In this document: positions 1 to 6,325 of the stretch, in pieces
Layout of the letters: each line of letters starts with the position of its first letter
How positions within the stretch are numbered: the stretch's first letter is position 1
NCBI GenBank assembly: GCA_003151655.1
Contig: PLYB01000061.1
Span: forward strand, 1 to 13,427
From: Gallionellaceae bacterium
Lineage (GTDB): Bacteria > Pseudomonadota > Gammaproteobacteria > Burkholderiales > Gallionellaceae
Reading direction: 5' to 3'
DNA: 13,427 bases
Made by a program: the position numbers and the translations under genes
The notes under the pieces: generated by a model
Told to the model about the DNA's origin: nothing
Database searches by the model: none
The model's input: the letters and a program-made list of their open reading frames with translations, nothing else

Positions 1-358
1 CCGGCGCATTGGTATGCGCCAATTCGTCCACCAGGATCAGCGCCGGAAGGCGCTTGAGCGCGGCATCCAGATCAAATTCGCGCAATTGCGTATCGCGGTA
101 GGGAACGATGCGCGGCGGCAGAACTTCCAATCCATCCAACAAACGCTCAGTCTCGGCTCGCTTGTGCGTTTCCACATAACCGGCCACCACGTCCAATCCT
201 TCGGCACGGCGCTCGTGCGCGGCCAGCAACATGCCAAAAGTTTTCCCCACACCCGCTGAGGCACCAAAGAAAATCTTCAGCCTGCCACGGCGGCGCTTGC
301 TTTCGGCGCGCTGCACTTTTTCCAGCAGTGCATCGGGATCGGGGCGTTGATCGTTCAT
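1..358 (-). CDS. kdpD: KdpD osmosensitive potassium sensor histidine kinase, N-terminal part (cut by window edge)
   Basis: This is the first 119 residues of a KdpD sensor kinase, reading from an ATG at 358 off the left edge with no stop. KdpD is an inner-membrane histidine kinase that, with KdpE, controls the high-affinity K+ pump KdpFABC. The visible part is the cytoplasmic N-terminal KdpD domain: an opening with RPDPDALL, a Walker A-like GASAGVGKT at residues 32-40, the family's YVETHKRAET at about 61-70, and a Walker B-like LILVDELAHTNAP at 107-119. The histidine-kinase half lies outside the window. No clear Shine-Dalgarno sequence precedes the ATG, but the start fits the usual KdpD N-terminus. 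Upstream on the same strand is a HEPN gene (69-nt gap; it holds a weak 5-bp hairpin GCCAT/ATGGC), not kdpC, so the usual kdpABC-kdpD order is broken here. Confidence 0.93.
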   Translation of the reverse strand, partial: MNDQRPDPDALLEKVQRAESKRRRGRLKIFFGASAGVGKTFGMLLAAHERRAEGLDVVAGYVETHKRAETERLLDGLEVLPPRIVPYRDTQLREFDLDAALKRLPALILVDELAHTNAP

Positions 359-427
359 AGTTTTTGGTTCGCGCCATCTACAAAAAATGGCAAGGGTACA
401 TAAATCATATTTAATCTGCTGCGCATT

Positions 428-820
428 TCATGGGAAATTTGCCAAGATTTGATCTGCCCAAGCCAGCACTCGTGAAGTGTACGAAATCGCCTGCTCGGGG
501 GAAACAAGGGGCATCGGTTCGTCGTCATAACGAAACTCGACTGCATAAGGTGTCAGACGGCGCAGCTCTTCTCCCTCCAGTGGAATTTTGACACCCGCAT
601 CCGCCAACGTACCAGACAGCTCCTCCAAGTCGTGAGTGCGGCGAAGCTCCAGTCCATGTAGAAACATGGCCGATTTCAACGCCTTTTCGACCGCCTGCTG
701 GGCATGAAAGCAAGCTACGGCAAAGTCTACCGTTGTGGAATCCAGTAACGCTCGAAATGCAGCCTCGTCACGCCGTGCCAGACGCATGAAACGCTCGGCC
801 TCTTCACGCTGCGGTGTCAT
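428..820 (-). CDS. HEPN domain protein (partner of the adjacent nucleotidyltransferase)
   Basis: A 130-aa, mostly helical protein of the HEPN family (PF05168-like). The recognisable core is FHAQQAVEKALKSAMFLHG at residues 38-56 followed by RRTHDLEEL at 60-68, the usual HEPN signature. Its gene overlaps the end of the MNT nucleotidyltransferase gene by 17 nt, so the two are almost certainly co-translated; MNT/HEPN pairs are often toxin-antitoxin modules. In characterised pairs of the MntA/HepT type the HEPN protein is an RNase using an R-x4-6-H motif that the MNT partner AMPylates on a tyrosine. I do not see that motif: the only nearby pairing is R60/R61 with H63. It may therefore not be a classical HEPN RNase, or may act in a nucleotide-binding or substrate-recognition role. 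Tyrosines at 92, 98 and 114 could be modification sites; this is speculation. Confidence 0.88.
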   Translation of the reverse strand: MTPQREEAERFMRLARRDEAAFRALLDSTTVDFAVACFHAQQAVEKALKSAMFLHGLELRRTHDLEELSGTLADAGVKIPLEGEELRRLTPYAVEFRYDDEPMPLVSPEQAISYTSRVLAWADQILANFP

Positions 821-1139
821 ACAACACCTTTCCTTCTATTTTTGCCCAGTACGGAACCGTACCTGGCACTTGGCTGCGACGATCAAACTCCGCCTCAGAA
901 TAAAGCAGCAAATCCACGCCTACACCCACGCGCCCGATGGCGGCTTTCAAACGCAGATACTCTGCCGCCTTATCCGGCAAGTCCCTCTCTATGACCATTA
1001 AATCGAGATCAGAATCCTTGTCCGCCTCCCCGCGCGCCTGCGAGCCGAATAAAATCACCCGTGCAGGCGAAGCTATGTTTGCGACGATGCGATCCACTGC
1101 GGACTGTAATTTTTCTGGTGTCAACGAATTGTTCTGCAT
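804..1139 (-). CDS. MNT-type minimal nucleotidyltransferase
   Basis: A 111-aa minimal nucleotidyltransferase of the DNA polymerase beta superfamily. The catalytic motif GS-x10-D-x-D is complete: G32-S33, then D44 and D46 in the stretch SDLDLMV, and the third carboxylate is D76 in GVDLLLY. In studied MntA-HepT systems this enzyme transfers AMP to the HEPN toxin and neutralises it, so an antitoxin role is plausible here. The ATG at 1139 is supported by a perfect AAGGAGG ribosome-binding site at 1145-1151, five nt upstream. The gene comes first and overlaps the HEPN gene by 17 nt. A 15-bp perfect inverted repeat at 1195-1209 lies about 55 nt upstream of the start and could be an operator. Family call is firm; the toxin-antitoxin function is inference. 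Confidence 0.92.
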   Translation of the reverse strand: MQNNSLTPEKLQSAVDRIVANIASPARVILFGSQARGEADKDSDLDLMVIERDLPDKAAEYLRLKAAIGRVGVGVDLLLYSEAEFDRRSQVPGTVPYWAKIEGKVLYDTAA

Positions 1140-1194
1140 AGTGCCCTCCTTGTCCGAATATTATCCATCATACCCCAGCAACGCACTATCCATC

Positions 1195-1209
1195 GCAATG
1201 GCACATTGC
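1195..1209. promoter_or_regulatory. Inverted repeat upstream of the MNT/HEPN pair, possible operator
   Basis: GCAATG-GCA-CATTGC is a perfect 6-bp inverted repeat with a 3-base centre. It lies in the 108-bp gap between the CorA-like gene and the MNT gene, 55 nt upstream of the MNT start. No T-tract follows it on the minus strand, so it does not look like a terminator for the CorA-like gene. A binding site for an autoregulating toxin-antitoxin complex is one explanation. I see no convincing -35/-10 pair around it. Chance occurrence of a repeat this short is possible. Confidence 0.3.
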
Positions 1210-1247
1210 ACTTTTCCCAGCCGTGCGTCTGGATCAGGTCGGATTGT

Positions 1248-2915
1248 TCATGATTTTGGATTCCGTTGCCAAGCATTACCCAGAGAAGCCAAACGCGTGC
1301 GCAGGCTTTTCTGGTCGTCGGAAAGCACATCCATCACATCGGAAAGTTGTTTCGACTTGAGAATGGCCAACAACATGAGCGTCGCTACGATCAGCGTAGT
1401 GGTGAAAAAATATATCAAACGTGTGGCGATGGGCGCATCGGCCTCTGCAATAAGATTCATGCCGAGCAAACCGGTGACCACGGCTCCCACCATACTGAAT
1501 ACGGTCACTACGGTGAGGCGAACAATGGTGGTGGACTGCTGGCGCTGCGCATTGCTGTCAAGATACTGGCTCATATCTTGTAGCTCTTCCTTCACATCTT
1601 GATACAGGGCGTCGTTGCCCAAATGCTCACTGCACATACGATAAAGCGCCTGCACGTGGGCGCGTTCGGATAACTCGTGAAACCAATAGCGGTGAGTAAA
1701 GCGCAGGAAAGCCTCGAAGCTGGCGTAAACCCGGCGACGGAAGCGGCTGATGGATTGCGACATGCGAATGTCCAAATCATGAACCGCATCCACCATGCGA
1801 TCAGAAAACACCAGCAATGATGCGCGATGAAAATGCGCAATCATGAACAACAACACATATTGGTGACGGAACTGCGCGAGGATACCCCGCGTCTTGTCCT
1901 GAAAATATTCAGCATGCGCATCCCCGACCACAATGAAAGCGCGCCCGGTGCACAAAAAACGCGTATTGGGCCCCGCCTCGGTATCGGTCCAAAAACGGTC
2001 ATAACAGTAGCGCGATTCGAATTCAGCCACATCAGGATCATGCGTGGGTAACGCCTCGTCGGGATGCAGCGTGGCGACCAGACCAAGCCGCTGCCAGTTT
2101 TCCCGGCTTAAGCCGCGCGGTTCGTCCACTGCCAGAAAAGCCATTAGCGGCATGCGGTGATATTCGATCTGACGATAGCGCAGAGAGCCAGTTTCTTCTG
2201 AAGGATCTAACACCAGCGGACGCAGCAGAAAATCCCAGTGCGCAGAAATGCCCGGGGAACGGTGTTTGCGGGTATAGGAGAGAAACTTTTCCTGATTCGC
2301 CGAATCGGAGGTAGCGAGCGCTGTACCGTCAGCGGACAACCATTCGGCACGATGAGCATTATGCTTGCCATGCCCGTCCATATCCCAACCTGTCGGATAA
2401 GCTCGCCCGAAGCGGTACAACAAATCGCATGCCACGGTAAAAGGCAAATCGCTGGCTGACAATTCAACCTTTAGAAAAGCCACGTTGATATCGTCGAAAA
2501 ACCACAACTCGATATGCTCCACATCCAGCGTGACAGGGGCCTCGCCTTCGCGCAACTCCAGCCGCAAGGCATCGACACCGCGCCGCCGGAATATCTTGAT
2601 CGCAGACTCCCCCAGCGGATCATCTGCATCATGTGCTTCATGACCGTGGCTTTCGCCGTAGATGAAGCGTTGCACATAGGGCAAAAAGGTAACAAACTCT
2701 TTGTAGTGACGTTCTTCGAAGGTAAGATCATCGGCTTGAAACCGGTCTCTCAGCTTGCGCCAGTTGTTGCCTTCGCCGCCCTGCGCCAATAATTCCCAAT
2801 GGTGCTGCACGTTGCCGTCATTCGTAAGCGGCATCAATTGCACCGGCCAGAAAAGTACTTCGCGAAAATGGCGCACTATGTGGTTTGAAGCGGCAGAGGT
2901 GGCAGTAATCATCAT
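1248..2915 (-). CDS. Divergent CorA-family metal cation transporter-like membrane protein
   Basis: A 555-aa protein with CorA architecture: a long soluble N-terminal part (about 460 residues), a helical region at roughly 370-460, and two C-terminal membrane helices. The first membrane helix (about 467-486) ends in the CorA signature GMN at residues 485-487; the second is about 499-520. CorA proteins form pentameric Mg2+/Co2+/Ni2+ channels in the inner membrane, with GMN as selectivity filter. This one is unusual: CorA proteins are commonly about 300-370 residues, the N-terminal domain here is much larger, and some 35 residues follow the second helix where CorA usually ends within a short basic tail. 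The periplasmic loop after GMN (LIAEADAPIA) lacks the usual MPE-type sequence. Start is the first of two adjacent ATGs; no clear ribosome-binding site is visible. Substrate cannot be stated. Confidence 0.82.
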   Translation of the reverse strand: MMITATSAASNHIVRHFREVLFWPVQLMPLTNDGNVQHHWELLAQGGEGNNWRKLRDRFQADDLTFEERHYKEFVTFLPYVQRFIYGESHGHEAHDADDPLGESAIKIFRRRGVDALRLELREGEAPVTLDVEHIELWFFDDINVAFLKVELSASDLPFTVACDLLYRFGRAYPTGWDMDGHGKHNAHRAEWLSADGTALATSDSANQEKFLSYTRKHRSPGISAHWDFLLRPLVLDPSEETGSLRYRQIEYHRMPLMAFLAVDEPRGLSRENWQRLGLVATLHPDEALPTHDPDVAEFESRYCYDRFWTDTEAGPNTRFLCTGRAFIVVGDAHAEYFQDKTRGILAQFRHQYVLLFMIAHFHRASLLVFSDRMVDAVHDLDIRMSQSISRFRRRVYASFEAFLRFTHRYWFHELSERAHVQALYRMCSEHLGNDALYQDVKEELQDMSQYLDSNAQRQQSTTIVRLTVVTVFSMVGAVVTGLLGMNLIAEADAPIATRLIYFFTTTLIVATLMLLAILKSKQLSDVMDVLSDDQKSLRTRLASLGNAWQRNPKS

Positions 2916-2974
2916 CGTTTTTTGTTGTAAGCTTCGGCACGTTTGCCTTACGGACAGCGGTTTCTCAGCCTTTA

Positions 2975-3856
2975 CTATACCAGCACTTCCTCAAGATTTT
3001 CCATGATCTCCGCAATACGGTATTTACATGCAACGGATGCGCTCGTCATCGGTAGACGCAGTTCGTCCTTGATCCTGCCCTCTCGCGCCAAAGCCGCCTT
3101 GACCGGCCCCGGGTTGGGTTCGGAAAACAGCACACGAATCAAAGGCAACAGCCGCTGAAAAAGCGCTCTGGCCTCTGCCGAATTACCGTCACGTACCCGT
3201 TCATACAGTGCCACGAACAAATCGGGGCGAATATGTGCCGCCGCAGCGATGGCACCCCGTCCTCCGAGGCAGAGGTTAGGCAGAATCAGTGCATCCTCCC
3301 CGCCGAATACCGCCAAGGGAGTTTCATTGATAAAGTCGATGAGCTGATTCATGTTGCCGCCGCATTCTTTAATCGCCACGAATTGCGGATTGCAAGCCAA
3401 CTCTTGCAAGGTGGCTAACTCGATATTAACACCGGTGCGGTAGGGAATATTGTAGAGCACGATGTCGTGCCCGGTGTTCTGAGCCACTGCCTCGAAGTGG
3501 TACAACAGCCCCTCCTGCGAGGGACGCACATAAGCGGGCGCAGGCAAAAGAAATCCGGCAATATCGTGCTCGCTATAACGTCGTGCCTGAGCGACGACGC
3601 TGCGCGTATCGCTGCCGCCAATGCCCATCAGCACTGGACAGTCGTTTCCCACGGCGGCAAGGACTGCATCCAGCAGTGCTGTCTGCTCGCCATCATCGAG
3701 GGCGCAAGCTTCGCCGGTCGTGCCGCATACCACCAAGCCATGTATGCCCTTGGCGACGAAGTGAGCCGCCAAACGCTGAGCAGCATCCAGATCGACCTGC
3801 CCCTGACGAAACGGCGTAACCAGAGGCACCCAAATTCCATGCATAATAGATTTCAT
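2975..3856 (-). CDS. dapA: DapA-family aldolase (4-hydroxy-tetrahydrodipicolinate synthase or paralogue)
   Basis: A 293-aa class I aldolase of the DapA/N-acetylneuraminate lyase family. DapA condenses pyruvate with aspartate semialdehyde, the first committed step of lysine and diaminopimelate synthesis. Key residues are present: GTTGE at 45-49, Y109 in the PAYVRPSQEG stretch, Y135 and R140 in YNIPYRTG, the Schiff-base lysine K163 in IKECGGN, and the C-terminal EPNPGPVK. Length matches DapA. I chose the ATG at 3856, which gives a normal N-terminus; a GTG at 3895 would overlap the upstream gene, and an ATG at 3844 is also possible. No Shine-Dalgarno is visible, so translation may be coupled to the upstream ACT-like gene, whose stop is 10 nt away. 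IKECGGN in place of the commoner IKEATGN, and the lack of housekeeping dapA neighbours, leave room for a paralogue with another substrate. Confidence 0.88.
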   Translation of the reverse strand: MKSIMHGIWVPLVTPFRQGQVDLDAAQRLAAHFVAKGIHGLVVCGTTGEACALDDGEQTALLDAVLAAVGNDCPVLMGIGGSDTRSVVAQARRYSEHDIAGFLLPAPAYVRPSQEGLLYHFEAVAQNTGHDIVLYNIPYRTGVNIELATLQELACNPQFVAIKECGGNMNQLIDFINETPLAVFGGEDALILPNLCLGGRGAIAAAAHIRPDLFVALYERVRDGNSAEARALFQRLLPLIRVLFSEPNPGPVKAALAREGRIKDELRLPMTSASVACKYRIAEIMENLEEVLV

Positions 3857-3866
3857 ATCAACACAT

Positions 3867-4250
3867 TTAAAGCGCAACGATGCGGCCGATTTCACCGCTG
3901 GGTAACGCGCGAATAATGGCCTCCATCACAGCGTTGACACTAACCCCGTCAATACCGAAGCGCACACGGATAGTTTGACTGCGCGATACCTGTTCAACAC
4001 CGAGAATATCGACGACCTTGCCGCAGCTTTTGGCAATCGCTTGCTGCAAAGGGTCAAGCAATGCGGGGAGAATAGTGACTTGAAAAACAACCTTGGAAAC
4101 CTGGGCTGTTAACGGATTAACAAGCGAGGGTTGGGGAGAGAGAACTGACGAAAACAGGGTGCGGCAAGAACGAAACAAGAACGACTGAGGTCTTCGTTGG
4201 GGAGGACGTGCCTGAACAGAACAACCACTGATCGACGCTGCTGTACTCAT
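3867..4250 (-). CDS. Small protein with ACT-like C-terminal domain
   Basis: A 127-aa protein I cannot name. The first 45 or so residues are low-complexity, rich in Ser, Arg, Pro and Gln, and look disordered. The C-terminal half (about 53-127) shows a beta-alpha-beta-beta-alpha-beta pattern: KVVFQVTIL, helix ALLDPLQQAIAKS, KVVDILGVEQV, TIRVRFGIDG, helix SVNAVMEAIIRAL, then EIGRIVAL. That order and the hydrophobic spacing resemble ACT regulatory domains, which bind amino acids and control metabolic enzymes. The ATG at 4250 has AAAGG five nt upstream, so I prefer it to the ATG at 4274. The gene ends 10 nt before the DapA-family start, suggesting co-translation and a possible regulatory link to that enzyme. 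The ACT assignment is from pattern only. Confidence 0.7.
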   Translation of the reverse strand: MSTAASISGCSVQARPPQRRPQSFLFRSCRTLFSSVLSPQPSLVNPLTAQVSKVVFQVTILPALLDPLQQAIAKSCGKVVDILGVEQVSRSQTIRVRFGIDGVSVNAVMEAIIRALPSGEIGRIVAL

Positions 4251-4449
4251 ATATACCTTTACGGTTATGAACAAGTTGTCAGATTAGCAGCATCGATATA
4301 AATATCTTGTAAAAAAAACAGGAGTGGATATAAACGCCGAGTAAAGCATCGCGCGGGAAGTTGACGGGACTTCAGGACAAGTTGGAATGGTGGAACTTAC
4401 GCGTACTCCACCCGCCGCAAGCAGCTGGGTATTGGGTAGTTGGATTTTT
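4251..4449. other. Non-coding region between the REP pair and the ACT-like gene
   Basis: About 200 bases without a supportable gene; with the REP pair and the adjoining TonB 3' side the gene-free stretch runs 4251-4571. It should contain the promoter for the ACT-like/DapA transcript on the minus strand. The AT-rich segment 4291-4320 holds a small inverted repeat GATAT-AA-ATATC (4295-4306) next to a run of A. No convincing -35/-10 pair was found. On the other side of the REP pair, 4531-4544 can form a weak 4-bp hairpin (CCCG/CGGG) at the end of the tonB transcript; the T-run that follows it on the minus strand is short and displaced, so a terminator is doubtful. Confidence 0.4.
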
Positions 4450-4517
4450 GTAGGTCGGGTTTCAACCCGACGTTTTTTTTCGATTCGCTAACCCCGTCGG
4501 GATAAATCCCGACCTAC
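4450..4517. repeat. Pair of inverted REP palindromes (BIME-like element)
   Basis: Two 22-base units face each other. The left unit (4450-4471) is GTAG fused to the hairpin GTCGGGTT-TC-AACCCGAC. The right unit (4496-4517) is the reverse: hairpin GTCGGGAT-AA-ATCCCGAC ending in CTAC. The outer ten bases of the element are a perfect inverted repeat (GTAGGTCGGG / CCCGACCTAC). A GTAG tetranucleotide next to a palindrome is the signature of REPs mobilised by RAYT (TnpA-REP, Y1 transposase-like) proteins, and two facing REPs form a BIME. No RAYT gene is in the window. On the plus strand the left hairpin is followed by eight T residues and could terminate plus-strand transcription. On the minus strand, where the genes lie, no T-run follows, so mRNA 3'-end protection is more likely than termination. 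Confidence 0.85.
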
Positions 4518-4571
4518 GAAAAATACTACGCCCGAAGGAGCGGGGAATTGACCCAAAGAGATTAAATCGAA

Positions 4572-5231
4572 TTACTTAACTTCAATTTTTATAACAATTT
4601 CTTCAATAGATGCCGCTGGCTTCCCATCCTTCAACGACGGAAAAAACTTCCAATTCTTTAGCGTACTGAGCAGCAAGCGATTGAGTTTCGGATTCGGTGT
4701 TGCTCTAATGAGTTCTACGGTAGTTGTGCCGTCGGATGCCACATGAAATCGCGCAACTGCCGAAGCACTTAGAGCGTCCTGTCTAAGCTCATCTGGAATT
4801 TGAGGAATAGGTTGATAGATTGCTTTGGCGCTAATATTTTCGGCGGTTGTCTTACCCGGTTCTTGATGAGTTGGCATCACTGTCTCTTTCGACGAAATTG
4901 GGGCCGTTGTATTACTTGGCTCCACAACAGGCTTTACGTCTGGACTTGGCGGTGGCGTTTTTTCAAGACTGGGTTGTGATGTGATAATTGGCGGCACTGG
5001 CGTTGGCCTGCTCTGCGGGGCATTTGCGCTCTGAGTGGGTTCAGGAATTTCTATCAGTTGGGCGTCAATGGCTGGAGGCTCAGGAAGCCGTTCGTTTGAG
5101 CCGCCCATAACAACCGCGAACGACCAGAGTATTGCAACCCAGATTGCAATTGCCGCAGGGAAAGTCCAATACAGACGACGCCAAGGCGTGTCCTGCTCCC
5201 AGTCGCTGAAGGTTACAGCGTTAGTCGACAT
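4572..5231 (-). CDS. tonB: TonB-family energy transducer
   Basis: A 219-aa TonB protein. It carries a short cytoplasmic N-terminus, one membrane helix (about 21-43), a Pro-rich periplasmic spacer (about 50-115, with EPP, PTPVPP and PPPSPD runs) and a C-terminal TonB domain (about 135-219) with ARFHVASDGTTTVELIRA and LKNWKFFPSLKDGKPA, matching the family's W-x-F-x-P...G-x-P pattern. TonB spans the periplasm and passes proton-motive energy from ExbB/ExbD to outer-membrane receptors. Its ATG overlaps the end of exbD by 11 nt. It is the last gene of the ten-gene cluster and is most simply read as dedicated to the TonB-dependent receptor at 10215-12587. The REP pair follows. Confidence 0.9.
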   Translation of the reverse strand: MSTNAVTFSDWEQDTPWRRLYWTFPAAIAIWVAILWSFAVVMGGSNERLPEPPAIDAQLIEIPEPTQSANAPQSRPTPVPPIITSQPSLEKTPPPSPDVKPVVEPSNTTAPISSKETVMPTHQEPGKTTAENISAKAIYQPIPQIPDELRQDALSASAVARFHVASDGTTTVELIRATPNPKLNRLLLSTLKNWKFFPSLKDGKPAASIEEIVIKIEVK

Positions 5232-5631
5232 GTTTAACGGCGATCAAAAAATGTTGCGCTCCTGCCTCACGAGCTTTCAACATTGCTTGGATGGTAACGC
5301 CATTGGTTGCCGCGCTGTCGGCAGCAACTATTACGTTTGCCTCCGCCCCGTGTAGCATTGGTTTTAGTGACGATGCCAGAGTTTCCATCGTGACAGGTGT
5401 TTTATCCAAAAATATTTTGCCTTCCTGTGTCACGGTTAGCGTCACCGTATCTTTCGCCTGCATCGACATCGGTGCTGCATGGCCTTGCGGTAGATTGATG
5501 GGTAAGGAATGCAGGTTTTGCATCGACAACGACGCCAGCATGAAGGTCGCCAGCAAGAAGAACATCACATCGATCATTGGAATGATTTCGATGCGACCTT
5601 TTTTGGCCTGACGTGATTTACGCAGCTTCAT
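5221..5631 (-). CDS. exbD: ExbD biopolymer transport protein
   Basis: A 136-aa ExbD/TolR-family protein: basic cytoplasmic N-terminus (KLRKSRQAKKGRIEI), one membrane helix (about 17-37) with the proton-path aspartate D21 in IPMIDVMFFLLATFML, and a periplasmic domain to the end. ExbD sits inside the ExbB pentamer and drives TonB using the proton gradient. I chose the ATG at 5631 rather than the longer reading frame back to 5787: it gives the standard ExbD N-terminus and has GGGAG eight nt upstream. The start overlaps the end of exbB by 14 nt and the end overlaps tonB by 11 nt, so the three are translationally coupled. Confidence 0.93.
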   Translation of the reverse strand: MKLRKSRQAKKGRIEIIPMIDVMFFLLATFMLASLSMQNLHSLPINLPQGHAAPMSMQAKDTVTLTVTQEGKIFLDKTPVTMETLASSLKPMLHGAEANVIVAADSAATNGVTIQAMLKAREAGAQHFLIAVKHVD

Positions 5632-6271
5632 GAGATTGCTCCCGCTCGTGTTCGCCCAGACGAATGTTGTCCAACAACCTTGTTCCCAGCCTTTCCATTT
5701 CATCAAGTGCCTGAGACTGGCGACGGGAAAAGTAATTGAATGAAAATAGTGCAATGACGGCGATAAACAAGCCGAGGGCGGTTGCAATCAACGCTTGAGC
5801 CACGCCACCCGTGACACCCGTTGGATCGACCAAGCCGCTTCCACCGAATAACTGAAATGAATGCATCATGCCCGAAATCGTTCCAAGCAAACCCAGAAGT
5901 GGTGCTGCTGTCACCACCGTTTCGAGAACCCACAAACCACGGCTGAGTGACTTTTCAATCAACAGGGCTTCGTCTCCTGCGCGTGACTCAACCCACCATG
6001 ATGGTTTGTCACGATGTTCAATAATGACCCGAAAGAATCTGGCAAAATAGTTTTGCGCGCCGAGTCCGGTTATGTGCTGTTCCAGATCGTCCCACGCAAA
6101 TCCGTATGTTTCGATCAGATGTAACAATTGTTTTGATAAACGCACATAACGAAAATATACATAAAATTTATCGACCGTAATCACCAGTGCCAAGATAGCA
6201 AGCACCAGTAGCGGATACACCATCGCGCCACCGAATTTAATTGCCTGAAGTGCTTCTTGAATGTCTTGCAT
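5618..6271 (-). CDS. exbB: ExbB / MotA-TolQ-ExbB proton channel protein
   Basis: A 217-aa ExbB/TolQ-family inner-membrane protein with three membrane helices: about 14-34, 110-130 (TAAPLLGLLGTISGMMHSF) and 145-171 (GGVAQALIATALGLFIAVIAL), the last two being the family's most conserved parts. It forms the pentameric channel that powers TonB together with ExbD. The ATG at 6271 is preceded by AAAGG about six nt upstream. A 54-nt AT-rich spacer separates it from the ZIP gene, the longest gap in the cluster apart from the one ahead of the receptor gene, so an internal promoter for exbB-exbD-tonB is possible, but I see no clear promoter boxes. The gene order exbB-exbD-tonB is the standard one. Confidence 0.94.
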   Translation of the reverse strand: MQDIQEALQAIKFGGAMVYPLLVLAILALVITVDKFYVYFRYVRLSKQLLHLIETYGFAWDDLEQHITGLGAQNYFARFFRVIIEHRDKPSWWVESRAGDEALLIEKSLSRGLWVLETVVTAAPLLGLLGTISGMMHSFQLFGGSGLVDPTGVTGGVAQALIATALGLFIAVIALFSFNYFSRRQSQALDEMERLGTRLLDNIRLGEHEREQSHEAA

Positions 6272-6325
6272 CGCTTACCTTTCACTAATTTTTAAATCTA
6301 AAAACCGAAGCTCAAGCCACTGAGG

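Noticed and set aside
359..427. Terminator between the HEPN gene and kdpD
   Set aside because: GCCAT/ATGGC gives only a five-bp stem with the T-run inside the loop rather than after it, so it does not match an intrinsic terminator.
937..1602. A 221-aa plus-strand reading frame
   Set aside because: It lies opposite the MNT and CorA-like genes, has no recognisable domain and is of mixed, low-complexity composition; it is a shadow of the real minus-strand genes.
3467..3916. A 149-aa plus-strand reading frame
   Set aside because: It is antisense to the DapA-family gene, whose catalytic residues are intact; no domain or ribosome-binding site supports the plus-strand frame.
4450..4480. REP hairpin plus T-run as the terminator of the metal-uptake cluster
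   Set aside because: The T-run follows the hairpin on the plus strand only, while all nearby genes are on the minus strand.
5632..5787. N-terminal extension of ExbD
   Set aside because: The longer frame runs across the exbB coding region and adds 52 residues of no family resemblance; the ATG at 5631 has a good ribosome-binding site and gives a standard ExbD.
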